Source of the DNA: Chloroflexota bacterium
GTDB lineage: Bacteria; Chloroflexota; Dehalococcoidia; Lucifugimonadales; UBA2985
Direction: 5' to 3'
Assembly: GCA_028877205.1 (NCBI GenBank)
Contig: JAPPHY010000003.1
Location: 1 to 64,000, forward strand
Length of the DNA: 64,000 nt
A program made the translations under genes and the position numbers. The notes beneath the pieces were generated by a model. It worked only from the letters and a program-made list of their open reading frames with translations. It had not been told where the DNA came from and ran no database searches. This document shows positions 26,801 through 35,389 of the stretch, piece by piece. Within the stretch, counting starts at the first letter, position 1. Each line of letters begins with the position of its first letter.

Positions 26801-27318
26801 AGTGCCACTTCAAGGGGCGCGCTTGCGTCCACCGGGCGGCCGTCGGAGTAGGGCCACCTGCCCGCCACAACCTCCGCGCGGTCCGGGAACATTCCGGACA
26901 TGTAGCTCACCTTCCCGCGGGGACGCACCTGGTCATCCAGTTCAAGCTCCGGTCGACCGGTGAAGTAGAACGAAATGGTCTGGAACAGGTGCGCCTCTTC
27001 CTGAACGTAGTCGGAGTAGGCCTCGCCGACCTCCCGGTCCATAACGACCAATCCCCTGTCGTAGAAGGTGTTCTGCCTGGCGACCGCGGAAGGCTCCTCC
27101 AGTGCGCCGTATGTGCGTGCGGAGACGTGCACCTTCTCCGGCGGTAGCCCGTCCAATGTACGGCGGAGGGCTGCCTCCTCCAGCAGGTTGGAGAATATGA
27201 CGCCGCTGGCCATCAGCGAGACCGCCAGCAGCATACCAAGGAACAGCACCGCCTCGAGCCTCCAGCCGGTGGCGATCCTGCGAAGCGCTATCAGGTGTGC
27301 AAGTCTCAGCAGTGACAT
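23890..27318 (-). CDS. FtsX-family ABC permease, giant (second permease)
   Basis: Membrane protein of 1142 aa. An N-terminal TM (VLFLGMLLAVSLMASGVIFS) is followed by a large extracytoplasmic region, an FtsX block of TM helices near residues 325-440 (LYLMVSLTTGILVYYLALI, a cytoplasmic REXAILKSRGVTTPQL-type segment), two TM helices near 480-530, a second long external domain, and a C-terminal FtsX block with SSEFALLRTLGFSRLQL. Duplicated FtsX modules with big external domains fit complexes that move lipoproteins, lipids or cell-wall factors rather than small solutes. It starts 15 nt after the first permease gene. Confidence 0.88.
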   Translation of the reverse strand: MSLLRLAHLIALRRIATGWRLEAVLFLGMLLAVSLMASGVIFSNLLEEAALRRTLDGLPPEKVHVSARTYGALEEPSAVARQNTFYDRGLVVMDREVGEAYSDYVQEEAHLFQTISFYFTGRPELELDDQVRPRGKVSYMSGMFPDRAEVVAGRWPYSDGRPVDASAPLEVALDVTGGEMLQLTPGDEIEAYPAVDGTPEDSMRVRVVGLFSRTEPADEFWYGVRRTFSHVEDGVPIVPLFTTENAILEHVARIYPNSYADVRWFYILDRHAVRAGDVERLRSTIAQVRERLPRRLENASSTANIDDALHEFQEQVLLSRIPLYLMVSLTTGILVYYLALISGLVVKSRARETAILKSRGVTTPQLGLFALVEGVLLAAPAIAFGPVLALAFSRALGRVFVEADLGSGPIPVSLPSQAFILGAAGAVLAAAVLTVSTLMASRQGMVEFRETGARPPRAPFIHRSYLDLLALALIGLLWWQIQARGSFLVRSLGTGELEVDVSLLLGPVLGLLALGLLVMRLFPLGVSLVARAAETVGPVWLVQGLRRVSRDPIMPGSLVVLLMLTTALGVMGSTLSSTIERNQRDRALYDSGANLRIEHSVGRAPVSMLGMSNLVQRLEGVETISEVLRTNGTLSAGAFDQTHMSIVAVDTDSFADVAWYRNDFTDGETLPSLTEAISIDPSVSILSDGIQLPPQSTSIVLWVNPGTTDPSTFLVGRVRDDTGYYFDVPFGSMDFEDWELDSQGWVRVDADLFPPAPRRSRRPLRVDSRGWLDSVGAVPPFTLLSIRLGTRSTIRQPGAIFLGDLSVGSELFGEEPLGDYRGFLEGWHMVEDYDVPGLYALEASSAVAQPGTDGSAAMSWIPGGLGLPTLRVGKPETPIPAVVSRDVLDVAGVALGDVFAVGTIDATVPVRAVAVADYFPTLDPREGPFVVVDLRTFNHYTNLHGQGLVGGSNEMWTSLDPVEGDADTVVGDLRGFGINTGDVFVASDLEEQRVQQPLVSAGWGGLLILMFLALTLASASGVMLYSFTDARERSSEFALLRTLGFSRLQLHGVVWFNLLLVAACGVGLGTWAGQQITASVLPILEIAEEGVRVTPPMVVRINWGVLAGTYAVLAVVAAVTVVWLALVTARLEVQRVLRIGEA

Positions 27319-27333
27319 GATGCCGTGTTCCCG

Positions 27334-30300
27334 CTATGCCCCCGTTCTCAGCACGTCCGGCGCCCTGAGCCGCCGCAGGGAGACCAGCGTGGCCAGAATG
27401 GCTGTCGATAGCGCCGCCGCAAGGCAGACGAAAACCAGCGCAGCCAGCGCTCCGCTGGTTGTGATGATCATCGGAGGGACGACTGGGCTGCCGTCTGAGG
27501 TCACGTCCAGAAAGCCCAGCACCCAGCGGCCGAGCCACAGCCCCACGCCGCTGCCTATAACCGCGCCAATCGATGCCACTATGACGCGCTCGAACACCAG
27601 CGAAAGGAGCACCTCCAGGCGGGTGAGGCCGAGCGCCTCGCTCAGCGTCAGGTCGATGCGCCCGGCCTGTATGGACACCACTGAATGCGCGCCCAGGGCC
27701 ATTGCTGCGGCGACAGTGAGCGCCGCCATGCTCAGTATGGTCAGGCCGTTCCAGCCGCCGCCGGCCAGAGGGTTGCGCCGCGCCAGGTCTATCGCGGCCT
27801 CCCTGTCCTCCACTGATGAGATCCCTTCCACGCGTCGCACGGCTAGTATGGCGCTGCTGCGCGCCACGGAGTCGTTGAGCGCGACCCACGCCTCCCTCAG
27901 CGGCGCAGGCCTCTCCGATCCGGGTACCCGCGCTACATGACTCCCGTAGTCTGCGATGTTCACCAGCATGAAGGGAGTGGTAGGCTCCTCGATGGTTGGG
28001 AACCGCTCGATCACGTCCACCACCTCGACGGGAATAACCAGGCCGTCGGCCACCACGCGCGGCCTCTGCCCGACCTCGAACGTGGGCCCGCCAACCGCCG
28101 GCAGGGGAAATGGGCCGGCCGGCAGGAGTATGCCCCTGGGCGACGGCCCTACCGAGTTCCTCCATGCGAAGGTCAGGCCCATCCCGCCCGTGTGGGCGGC
28201 GCTCCGGCTGCGGTGCACACTGTCGGAGATGGAATCGGGGTTGGGGAGTGTGACCCACAGCTCCTGTCCGGGCGGCTGTTCGAAACCCTCAACGACGACG
28301 CCCTCCGGTGGAGTGGACGGCCCCCGGGCGGTCACGTCGTCCAGGCTGATGCTGCCGGGCTGAACGCCGCCGAGCGAACCACTGAAACTCCGGGTGTTGT
28401 AGATGGACACGAGCCTGAACGGCGGCGTAGCTCTATCCAGCGGAAGCGCCGCCTCCAGGAAGGTCCACTCGTCGGACGGGCTGCCGAGCGGCAGCTCGCC
28501 AAGGGATACTTCGTGGTGCCTGCCGGAGCGGTCGACGAGGCGTGCGCCAAGACGCTGCGGGCGGCCCACCTGCGACGGGTCGAACTCATTCACGCGCACC
28601 CAGACGCCCAGGGTATCAGCGTCCTCCGGAAGCGCCACGCCGGGTGATCCTTCGTCTGTGTTGAGCAGCTGCGCAGTCCCCGCCGCGAGGCCGCCGTCGT
28701 CGCCTCCCGTCCTGCGCCAGGTGGCGTGTGGCAGGGCCGCCGGATCGACGCGCACCAGCGCGCCAACCTCGCGTGACACCGGGGTGACCGCGGTCACTCC
28801 GGGAAGGGCCGCGATCTCACCCAGCACGCGGTCGTCCAGAGAGGCGCCCCGGACTACCAGGTCACCCCCGACGCGAAAGCCGGCCTGTTCCTCTTGGCTC
28901 TGCACCAGCGTGGACTGGAAGGACGCGCCGAACACGCCGAGCGCAGTGACCATCATGACCACTATGACCAGCGAGCTGTGGGGCAGAGGGTCTCGCGCCA
29001 TCCTCGTCAGCGTGAGCGCGATCCACGCAGGAGCCGCCAGGCCGCTTGCCCACGCCAGCCCGCGCATGAGCCAAGGCAGCAGCCTGGGAATAAGGAAGGC
29101 CACGGCCAGCAGCGCCAGCACAGGTCCAAGGAGCATGCTCAGATCGACCTGCTCCAGCCCGCCGCCCGCCAGCTCTCGCTGCACGAAGCCTCCGCGTTGC
29201 TCCACCTGCCACCAGACCAGGGCCAGGACTGCGATGACCAGCACGTCGACGTAGTACCTGTGCAGCAGTGGCACGGTGGCGGGCCGCGAGCGCACGCGCA
29301 GGAATTCCACAATGCCCAGCCGCGCCAGTCCCACGCCGGACGTGCCCAGCACCACCAGGCTCAGCAGGCCGCCGATTGCTCCCATCAGGAACGCGTTCGC
29401 GGAAAGCTGCACCGGCACGGGGCCTCCTGCGCCCGCGGGGTCGATCGTTCGCACGAGCAGCAGCTTGACGATTGCCAGCGCCAGCAGCGGCCCGACTGCC
29501 AGCGACGCCAGCACCACGATGCCCTCACCAAGAGCGAACAGGCCGCTGACCTGCGCCATGCTCGCGCCCCGGCTCCTCAGCACGTTCGCCGTATCGCTCT
29601 GAGTGCGCGCCAGCAGCCCCAGCACGAGTAGCAGGAAGTACACGACTACCGCAACCACCAGCGACAGGAACAGGAAAAGCGGGACGCGGGCCAGTGTCAG
29701 CTCCTGCCGGTAGTCGTCAATGGTCTCGCCCAGCGAGCTGAGCACCAGCGAGCGCGGGTACAGGATGTTGAGCTGCTTCTCCAGGCTCAGCACGGCGTCG
29801 CGAGTGGGGCCGGCGGTGTCCGCCGTGAGCGCGCCCGTGTCCAGGTACAGGAACCACCAGTAGTCGCCGAGGAGGGATGAGTAGCGCGCGCCCAGCGCGT
29901 TGAAGTAGTGCTCCTCCGACATGTAGATGGGAGCGACGGTCCACGGGTCCCTGTCCTGCGTCGTGAAGTAGTAGGTACTCCAGGTCATCCAGTACTCCTC
30001 GGTGGGATCGACCGGTTCCACAATGCCGACTACGGTAAACCTGACCCGCTCCGTCGGGTCGGCGAGGAAGGGAACCAGGTACACGTCCTGGCCGATCTCG
30101 AACCCCATGTTGGCCGCGGTCTGCCTGCCCACCACGGTCTCCAAGTGGATGCCGGACTCGTGAACGACGGGAGCGGCCTCCGGCCACCGGCCCTCGACAA
30201 GCCTGGTATGCTCACGGAATCCGGTCAGGAAGAAGGGCTGTCCCGCGCGGCCTCCAACGCGCGGCGGGTTGGCGTCCTCCGTCAGGGTGATAGGCAGGTT

Positions 30301-30627
30301 GGCCTGCGCGCGTCCGGACCTCTGCACGTCATGGATCAGGTGGCCCAGGGCCTCGTGCAGCGCGGGTTCCATCGTGTTGCGCAGCTCGTCGTAGTCGGCT
30401 GGGCCAAGCGGGCGGTTCTGCACGGCCACCTGTGCGTTCAGAGCCACGCGTGGCGTGAGTGCCAGTGTGTGACGCAGCCCGCCCTCGGCCAGCGCCTGCG
30501 AGTAGAGCGCGCCGAGGGCCATCAGCGTAACGGCCGTCAGGATGCCGAACGACGAGACGGCAAGCAGCATCCATGAGGAGCGGAGACGCCTGGGGAGCAG
30601 CCAGAATAGCACCCTGGTCCAGGTCAT
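27334..30627 (-). CDS. FtsX-family ABC permease, giant (first permease)
   Basis: A 1097-aa paralogue of the following permease with the same layout: N-terminal TM (LLAVSSFGILTAVTLMAL), external domain, FtsX block with TANVLRSRGASMAQVSGL, two central TM helices, another external domain with a jelly-roll-like part (FLEAALPLDRATPPFRLVS), and C-terminal FtsX helices with LSEALGLTRLEVLLSL. AAGGAG abuts ATG 30627 with no spacer, so initiation may be weak or the start slightly different. It heads the four-gene export operon; two different permeases and two ATPases suggest a heteromeric transporter or two related ones. Confidence 0.88.
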   Translation of the reverse strand: MTWTRVLFWLLPRRLRSSWMLLAVSSFGILTAVTLMALGALYSQALAEGGLRHTLALTPRVALNAQVAVQNRPLGPADYDELRNTMEPALHEALGHLIHDVQRSGRAQANLPITLTEDANPPRVGGRAGQPFFLTGFREHTRLVEGRWPEAAPVVHESGIHLETVVGRQTAANMGFEIGQDVYLVPFLADPTERVRFTVVGIVEPVDPTEEYWMTWSTYYFTTQDRDPWTVAPIYMSEEHYFNALGARYSSLLGDYWWFLYLDTGALTADTAGPTRDAVLSLEKQLNILYPRSLVLSSLGETIDDYRQELTLARVPLFLFLSLVVAVVVYFLLLVLGLLARTQSDTANVLRSRGASMAQVSGLFALGEGIVVLASLAVGPLLALAIVKLLLVRTIDPAGAGGPVPVQLSANAFLMGAIGGLLSLVVLGTSGVGLARLGIVEFLRVRSRPATVPLLHRYYVDVLVIAVLALVWWQVEQRGGFVQRELAGGGLEQVDLSMLLGPVLALLAVAFLIPRLLPWLMRGLAWASGLAAPAWIALTLTRMARDPLPHSSLVIVVMMVTALGVFGASFQSTLVQSQEEQAGFRVGGDLVVRGASLDDRVLGEIAALPGVTAVTPVSREVGALVRVDPAALPHATWRRTGGDDGGLAAGTAQLLNTDEGSPGVALPEDADTLGVWVRVNEFDPSQVGRPQRLGARLVDRSGRHHEVSLGELPLGSPSDEWTFLEAALPLDRATPPFRLVSIYNTRSFSGSLGGVQPGSISLDDVTARGPSTPPEGVVVEGFEQPPGQELWVTLPNPDSISDSVHRSRSAAHTGGMGLTFAWRNSVGPSPRGILLPAGPFPLPAVGGPTFEVGQRPRVVADGLVIPVEVVDVIERFPTIEEPTTPFMLVNIADYGSHVARVPGSERPAPLREAWVALNDSVARSSAILAVRRVEGISSVEDREAAIDLARRNPLAGGGWNGLTILSMAALTVAAAMALGAHSVVSIQAGRIDLTLSEALGLTRLEVLLSLVFERVIVASIGAVIGSGVGLWLGRWVLGFLDVTSDGSPVVPPMIITTSGALAALVFVCLAAALSTAILATLVSLRRLRAPDVLRTGA

Positions 30628-30744
30628 CTCCTTACGCCGCCAACTGTCCGGACTCGATTGTCTTACACCGGTGTCTCAATTCGACCGTCCCACGGACAGG
30701 CATGATGGGGAAGTATAGCAGAATAGGACGCCGCGCTCCGTCCG

Positions 30745-31947
30745 CTACGTGAGCATCGCAATCGCCTGGCCGCCCCCTGCGGAGAGGGCGACCACCAGCC
30801 ACGGCGGTACCCTCCAGAACGCAAGCAGGCCGAACGCGGCCAGCGCAAGCCCGAAGTCCTCACGCGTGTGGACGGCGCTGGTCCACACGGGGTTGTAGAG
30901 CGCCGCGACCAGCAGGCCCACCACGGCCGCACCGATGCCCCGGCTCGCACCGCGGAAGCCGCTCTGGCTGCGCAGACGGTCCCAGAAGGGCATGGCCCCG
31001 ATCACCAGCAGGAACGAAGGCACGTAGATGGCCGCAAGCGTGAACATACCGCCCACCCAGGCGGTCCTGTCCTGGAATGCGACCGTGCCAAGGTAGGCGG
31101 AGAAAGTGAACAGCGGGCCCGGTACGGCCTGTGCCGCCCCGTAGCCGGCGATGAACTCCTCGTTGCCAACCCACCCCGGAGGCACCACCTGCGTCTGCAG
31201 CAGCGGCAGCACAACGTGGCCTCCGCCGAACACTAGCGAGCCCGCTCGATAGAAGCTGTCGAACACCTCCAGTCTCTCGTCGGGCAGCGCCTGCGAAAGC
31301 GCCGGAAGGCCGATCAGCAGCACGAAGAACAGCGCCAGCGACACCACGGCCACGCGACGCCCCACGGGGAACCGCTGCGCAGGCTGCTCGAATGCGCGAT
31401 CCTCCCGTAGCAGGCGCCAGCCTATCGCTCCGGCGACCGCGATGGCAATGACCTGCCCCAGCGCGGTGGGCCAAGCGAGCATGGCAATGGCGGCGGCGAT
31501 GGCGAGCGTAGCCCTCGGCTTGTCCGGGGCCAGGTTGCGCGCCATGCCCCACAGGGCCAGCGCGACAACGGCCACGGCTGCGATCTTCAGCCCGCGGAGC
31601 CAGCCGGACTCGGCCACGTCTCCGATCGCCGTGACACCGTACGCGAAGAGGATCAGGGCGGCGGCCGACGGCAGCGTGAAGCCGAGCCACGCCGCCAGCC
31701 CCCCGAGCAGTCCTGCCCTACGAATGCCCAGGGAGATGCCCACCTGGCTGCTGGCCGGGCCGGGAAGGAACTGGCAGAGCGCCACCATGTCGGAGTACGT
31801 GTTCTCGTCCAGCCACTTCCGGCGCTCCACGAACTCCTGACGGAAGTAGCCCAGGTGCGCCACCGGCCCGCCGAACGACGTCAGTCCGAGACGAAGGAAG
31901 GCCAGAAGCACTTCCGGGAAGGAGCCGCGTGGGGAGTCTGCTTGCAT
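30745..31947 (-). CDS. chrA: ChrA-family chromate/anion transporter
   Basis: Inner-membrane transporter of the CHR family, 400 aa, a two-domain (long) type. The N-terminal half has the hallmark FGGPVAHLGYFRQEFVERR, YSDMVALCQFLPGPASSQVG and GISLGIRRAG; the C-terminal half repeats the theme with YRAGSLVFGGGHVVLPLLQ and AAQAVPGPLFTFSAYLG. Family members export chromate by mistaking it for sulfate; the natural substrate may be another oxyanion. It lies 117 nt upstream of the giant permease operon on the same strand. That gap shows no clear terminator, so read-through is possible. Confidence 0.93.
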   Translation of the reverse strand: MQADSPRGSFPEVLLAFLRLGLTSFGGPVAHLGYFRQEFVERRKWLDENTYSDMVALCQFLPGPASSQVGISLGIRRAGLLGGLAAWLGFTLPSAAALILFAYGVTAIGDVAESGWLRGLKIAAVAVVALALWGMARNLAPDKPRATLAIAAAIAMLAWPTALGQVIAIAVAGAIGWRLLREDRAFEQPAQRFPVGRRVAVVSLALFFVLLIGLPALSQALPDERLEVFDSFYRAGSLVFGGGHVVLPLLQTQVVPPGWVGNEEFIAGYGAAQAVPGPLFTFSAYLGTVAFQDRTAWVGGMFTLAAIYVPSFLLVIGAMPFWDRLRSQSGFRGASRGIGAAVVGLLVAALYNPVWTSAVHTREDFGLALAAFGLLAFWRVPPWLVVALSAGGGQAIAMLT

Positions 31948-32106
31948 ATGCCGGTATCGCTACTCAGGTGAGATAGCCAGGTTCACGCCGCCCGGCCCCG
32001 TGCGATGGTATTCGGAACGGAGGCCGCAATGAAGCATACACCTAGACACGGCAACCCACAACGAGCAGGCGGCGCGTCTTCGTTACCCGGCGCGTGCGAG
32101 GGGTGG

Positions 32107-32190
32107 ACTCCCGCTGGGGCGCGGGAGTGGGGGAAGGGGAGCGGCCTCACTACTACAGCCCGTTCGTGCTGAGCTTGTCGAAGTACGGAA
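32107..32190. repeat. Palindrome and interspersed repeat in spacer 31948-32210
   Basis: ACTCCCGC-TGGGGC-GCGGGAGT (32107-32128) is a perfect 8-bp stem. About 30 nt later, 32158-32190 holds a copy of the repeat with core TTCGTGCTGAGCTTGTCGAAG, related to the unit at 3867-3897. No gene is supported in the rest of this 263-nt spacer, which should contain the chrA promoter. Confidence 0.6.
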
Positions 32191-32210
32191 GGTGCGCTCG
32201 TGCGGCCCGT

Positions 32211-32900
32211 CTACTCACCCACAAGGGCGGCGCGAATTCCCGCTTGCAGAGTCTCGAACACCTCTCCAACACTCTGCCGGGCGTCCACAGTCTCGAATCT
32301 GTACTGGCTGGCCAGGCTCCGGAACTCCCCCAGCATGGCGTTCTGGTATTTCACGAAGCTGTCGTGCCGGTCCGCCTCCCGCAGGAAGTCCTCGCCGGAC
32401 TCCCAGTGGTCCAGCTCGCGGGTGGCGAGCACTCGGGTCAGCAGGTTCTCCACGTCTATATCCAGGTAGAACACCTTGGTCGGGATGATCGCGAACTCCA
32501 GCATGTCGTCCAGCCACCTGGCGGGCACGCCCCGAACCCTGGCTCGTGCCATCAGGGTATAGATGTAGCGATCTGCGAGCACAACCATTCCTGCGCGAAG
32601 CGCCGGCACAATGCCCTTTTCCATGCGGTCCCAGAAGTCGGTAGCATAGAAGAGGTTGAGCGTGAAGTTGTCGAGCGTGTTGCCGCGCATCGCCCGGTCG
32701 ATGCCTTCTCCCGTCAGTGCCGAGCGGCGGAAGCCGGTGTCCATGACGGCGTAGCCGAAAGCCTCCAGCCACTCCTTGAGCAGGGCTATCTGCGTGGAGC
32801 GTCCCACACCGTCCGTACCCTCGATGACGATCAGGTGGCCGGGCATGTTGGACGCTGCCAGGTCCATGGGCGTGTGTCCGTAGAATCTGGGCGTGTTCAT
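32211..32900 (-). CDS. Thymidylate-kinase-like P-loop protein with altered Walker A (Lys to Arg)
   Basis: 229-aa member of the dTMP kinase fold: LIVIEGTDGVGRSTQ where the Walker A Lys is replaced by Arg, LADRYIYTLMARA (DRY-like motif) and a C-terminal adenine-side region. The dTMP-specific RxPGGT loop is not evident. The loss of the Walker Lys suggests reduced or changed catalysis, or a regulatory partner for the canonical paralogue 30 nt upstream. AAGGAGG 7 nt before ATG 32900 supports the start. Third gene of the ppx-kinase-kinase operon. It is probably not the housekeeping thymidylate kinase. Confidence 0.8.
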   Translation of the reverse strand: MNTPRFYGHTPMDLAASNMPGHLIVIEGTDGVGRSTQIALLKEWLEAFGYAVMDTGFRRSALTGEGIDRAMRGNTLDNFTLNLFYATDFWDRMEKGIVPALRAGMVVLADRYIYTLMARARVRGVPARWLDDMLEFAIIPTKVFYLDIDVENLLTRVLATRELDHWESGEDFLREADRHDSFVKYQNAMLGEFRSLASQYRFETVDARQSVGEVFETLQAGIRAALVGE

Positions 32901-32930
32901 TGGCCATCCTCCTTTCGGCCGGGTTTGGTG

Positions 32931-33755
32931 TCAGCCGTCCGTGGGGGGCTGGAGATCCGACATCCGGCGTGAACCGGACTTCGTGATGTATCGCCCGGTG
33001 AGGCCGGTGCTGCTGAGGACGTCCGTGACGTCCGGCCCCCGCTTCCGCATCACTCCAGGCAGCAGAGGCTCGACCAGTTCGCGCACCCTCTGCTGCTGGT
33101 CGTGGATGGGCTGCGTGGCGTCCATCGTCACAATTCCGAACTCCTCGGCAAGCTGGTCGTACTCATCCATGATCATGCCCTGGAACTGGCGGAATGCCGC
33201 CTCTCGGCCGGTGTTGGGCTGGACGTCCTGGCCCGATTCGTAGAAGCCCAGCTCCGAGCGGCCGGTGACTATGCGCCGAATGGACTCGTCCAGTGGCACC
33301 CTGAAGTAGAGCGCGAGCGACGGCCTTATTGCGAAGGCGTAGAGACGCCTCAGCCAGTCCTTGTTGACGCCGCGTGCTCCATCACGAGCGAATGCGGTGT
33401 AGACGTAGCGGTCCGCCAGGACTATGGTGCCCGCCTTTAGAGCGGGGAGTATCTGCGTGAATACCCGGTTGGCAAAGTCGGCGGCGTGGATCAGGCTGAA
33501 GGACATGGGCGTGAGGAGCCGCGATTCCTTGCCCTGCCGCGTTGTGCGCCGCACAATGGGCGAGGAGTTCCACTCGGTGAATACGGTCACGTAGCCCAAA
33601 CTGGTAAGCCACTTGGCCAGCAGGTCGATCTGCGTGCTCTTGCCGGAGCCGTCGATCCCCTCCACGATGATGAGGCGGCCGGGGTAGGCGTCATCCAGTG
33701 GGTGGCTGCCGTATCGGGCGCCCATGGGGAAGCTTGCGTTGCCGTTGCTTGTCAT
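32931..33755 (-). CDS. Thymidylate-kinase-like protein, intact Walker A
   Basis: 274-aa P-loop nucleotide kinase fold. LIIVEGIDGSGKSTQIDLL is a normal Walker A, and ADFANRVFTQILPALKAGTIVLADRYVYT matches the thymidylate kinase DRY region, but the loop that is DRxPGGT in true dTMP kinases reads EWNSSPIVRRTTRQGK here. The protein carries about 50 extra C-terminal residues (LSSTGLTGRYITKSGSRRM). It overlaps the Ppx/GppA gene by 4 nt (ATGA). A nucleoside monophosphate kinase with an unusual substrate, perhaps tied to polyphosphate or nucleotide turnover by its neighbour, is inferred. Confidence 0.82.
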   Translation of the reverse strand: MTSNGNASFPMGARYGSHPLDDAYPGRLIIVEGIDGSGKSTQIDLLAKWLTSLGYVTVFTEWNSSPIVRRTTRQGKESRLLTPMSFSLIHAADFANRVFTQILPALKAGTIVLADRYVYTAFARDGARGVNKDWLRRLYAFAIRPSLALYFRVPLDESIRRIVTGRSELGFYESGQDVQPNTGREAAFRQFQGMIMDEYDQLAEEFGIVTMDATQPIHDQQQRVRELVEPLLPGVMRKRGPDVTDVLSSTGLTGRYITKSGSRRMSDLQPPTDG

Positions 33756-35389
33756 AGCTCACCTCGACTGATCAGAATGGGCTGACCGAACTCACTCCTC
33801 CAGCGGAACTTGAGCGCCGCGGCCGACGCCTCCGCCCACGCAGGGGTGCTGACCTCCAGGCCGCCGCTGCCCAGCGCAATGGTAACAGATTCCACTTCAG
33901 TTTGTGGAGGGAGCCGCCGTTCCAGCTCGTCCGCCAGGAGGAGCACAAGCGCGGCCTGCCGCAATCGCCGCCGGTCGCCGCCGGTGAGAAGCTGCGAATT
34001 GCGGAACCGCTTGGGCAGCTCGTCGCCCTCCGCCAACAGCAGCATGGCCGCCAGCATTGCCGACTCGCGATGGGTGAACCCCGGCATGTCCGTCCACGAA
34101 AGGATGGAAGCGGCGCGGTTGAGCCGGTTGTAGTAGTCCACAGCGCTGCCGACGTCCAGGATCAGGGCCGCGCACTCCACCAGCGCCGTCAGGTGCCTGC
34201 GCTCTCCGTCCCACACGGCGCGACCTATGCGGCGCGCCAGCGCCGCTCGGCGGGGCCCTCTGCGGGTATACCGCGGCGCGAACCTGTCCATCATGTCCTT
34301 CAATGTGCCCCATCGCACGTCGGTGATGGGCGAGAGTGAGACGCTTTCGTCCTCCGGCAGAGGCTCGGTCTGCTGGGCAAGCCCTTCGCGCAGGCCCTGG
34401 CCGGAGAGCATCACGCTCGACGCACCGGTGTGCCGCAGGAGAGCCTGTGCAACCACCGCTCCGCCCACAATCGAGTGTGTGCGCTCCGGGTTCATGCCGG
34501 GTATGAGCGCGCGCTCCTCAAGATCGCACGAAGCCAGCTCGTCGAGCAGGCGGGACAGCCCGTCGGCGTCCATGCAGTAGCCGTGCAGCGTACGCATGGG
34601 GTAGGGCTTTCGCTGCCTGTCCAGCTTGCAGAGCAGGCGGAAGGAGCCTCCGGATCCCACCAGCGTGTCGTCGGGGGAGAGCGCGGGTAGAGCCGACTCG
34701 GACAGGAGCCGCAAGGTGTGGTCGTAGGCGGAGGCCAGATCGTCTGCATTGGGCCGGTTCGTCAAGCGGAAGGCGTTGGAGATGCGCAGACTGCCCAGCG
34801 GCAGCGTGTCCCGAGTGTCCATGCGCCGGTCCGAGAAGCCCACGACCTCCATGCTGCCCCCGCCAAGGTCTGCCAGCAGGCCGTGAGTCACGGGTAGGCC
34901 CTGCACGGCGCCGATGAAGCAGTAGCCGGCCTCCTCGTAGCCGCTGATGACGCGCAGAGTGACGCCATAACGTCGGTGGGCTTCCCGCGCAATGTGCTCT
35001 GCGTTGCGCGAGGCTCGCAGCGCCTCCGTGCCCACCGCGTGCAGGGTGGTGACGCCGTAGCCGCGGCACACCTCCACGAAGTCCTCGATGGCGTCCAGCG
35101 TGCCGTCCACACCCTCATTGTCAAGGGCGCCGTGCTCGTCCACGTGGCTCATCAGGTTGAGGGCCAGACGCTCCTGCGCCAGGATTTCCACTCCACCGCC
35201 GTTGACCTGCACGACCACAGCGCGCGCAGAGCCGGAGCCGATGTCAATGACCGCCGTGGGAGGCCGCGGGACATGGCCATCGGCGGACGCCTGCTCAAGG
35301 GTCCTGAGATCAGGAAGCGCCCAGTGCTTCGGAGTCGCAACGTCCGAGTCCAGCACACCTTCTTGCCTTCTCATAATCGGTCTCATCAT
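33752..35389 (-). CDS. ppx: Exopolyphosphatase / ppGpp phosphatase family protein (Ppx/GppA)
   Basis: Hydrolyses terminal phosphates of polyphosphate or pppGpp; 545 aa. The ASKHA-fold N-terminal half shows VIDIGSGSARAVVVQV (phosphate-1), HAVGTEALRAS, VISGYEEAGYCFIGAV with the catalytic Glu, and LLADLGGGSMEVV (phosphate-2). The C-terminal half has an HD-like helical domain (YYNRLNRAASIL, GFTHRESAMLAAMLLL), as in full-length Ppx. Several ATGs lie close together; 35389 was chosen because GGAG lies 7 nt upstream in the transcript. It heads an operon with two thymidylate-kinase-like genes and is divergent from the binding lipoprotein gene. Confidence 0.92.
   Translation of the reverse strand: MMRPIMRRQEGVLDSDVATPKHWALPDLRTLEQASADGHVPRPPTAVIDIGSGSARAVVVQVNGGGVEILAQERLALNLMSHVDEHGALDNEGVDGTLDAIEDFVEVCRGYGVTTLHAVGTEALRASRNAEHIAREAHRRYGVTLRVISGYEEAGYCFIGAVQGLPVTHGLLADLGGGSMEVVGFSDRRMDTRDTLPLGSLRISNAFRLTNRPNADDLASAYDHTLRLLSESALPALSPDDTLVGSGGSFRLLCKLDRQRKPYPMRTLHGYCMDADGLSRLLDELASCDLEERALIPGMNPERTHSIVGGAVVAQALLRHTGASSVMLSGQGLREGLAQQTEPLPEDESVSLSPITDVRWGTLKDMMDRFAPRYTRRGPRRAALARRIGRAVWDGERRHLTALVECAALILDVGSAVDYYNRLNRAASILSWTDMPGFTHRESAMLAAMLLLAEGDELPKRFRNSQLLTGGDRRRLRQAALVLLLADELERRLPPQTEVESVTIALGSGGLEVSTPAWAEASAAALKFRWRSEFGQPILISRGEL

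Noticed and set aside
32211-33755. Annotating both P-loop genes simply as housekeeping tmk
   Set aside because: Neither has the dTMP-specific RxPGGT loop and one lacks the Walker A Lys, so the name would overstate what the sequence shows.
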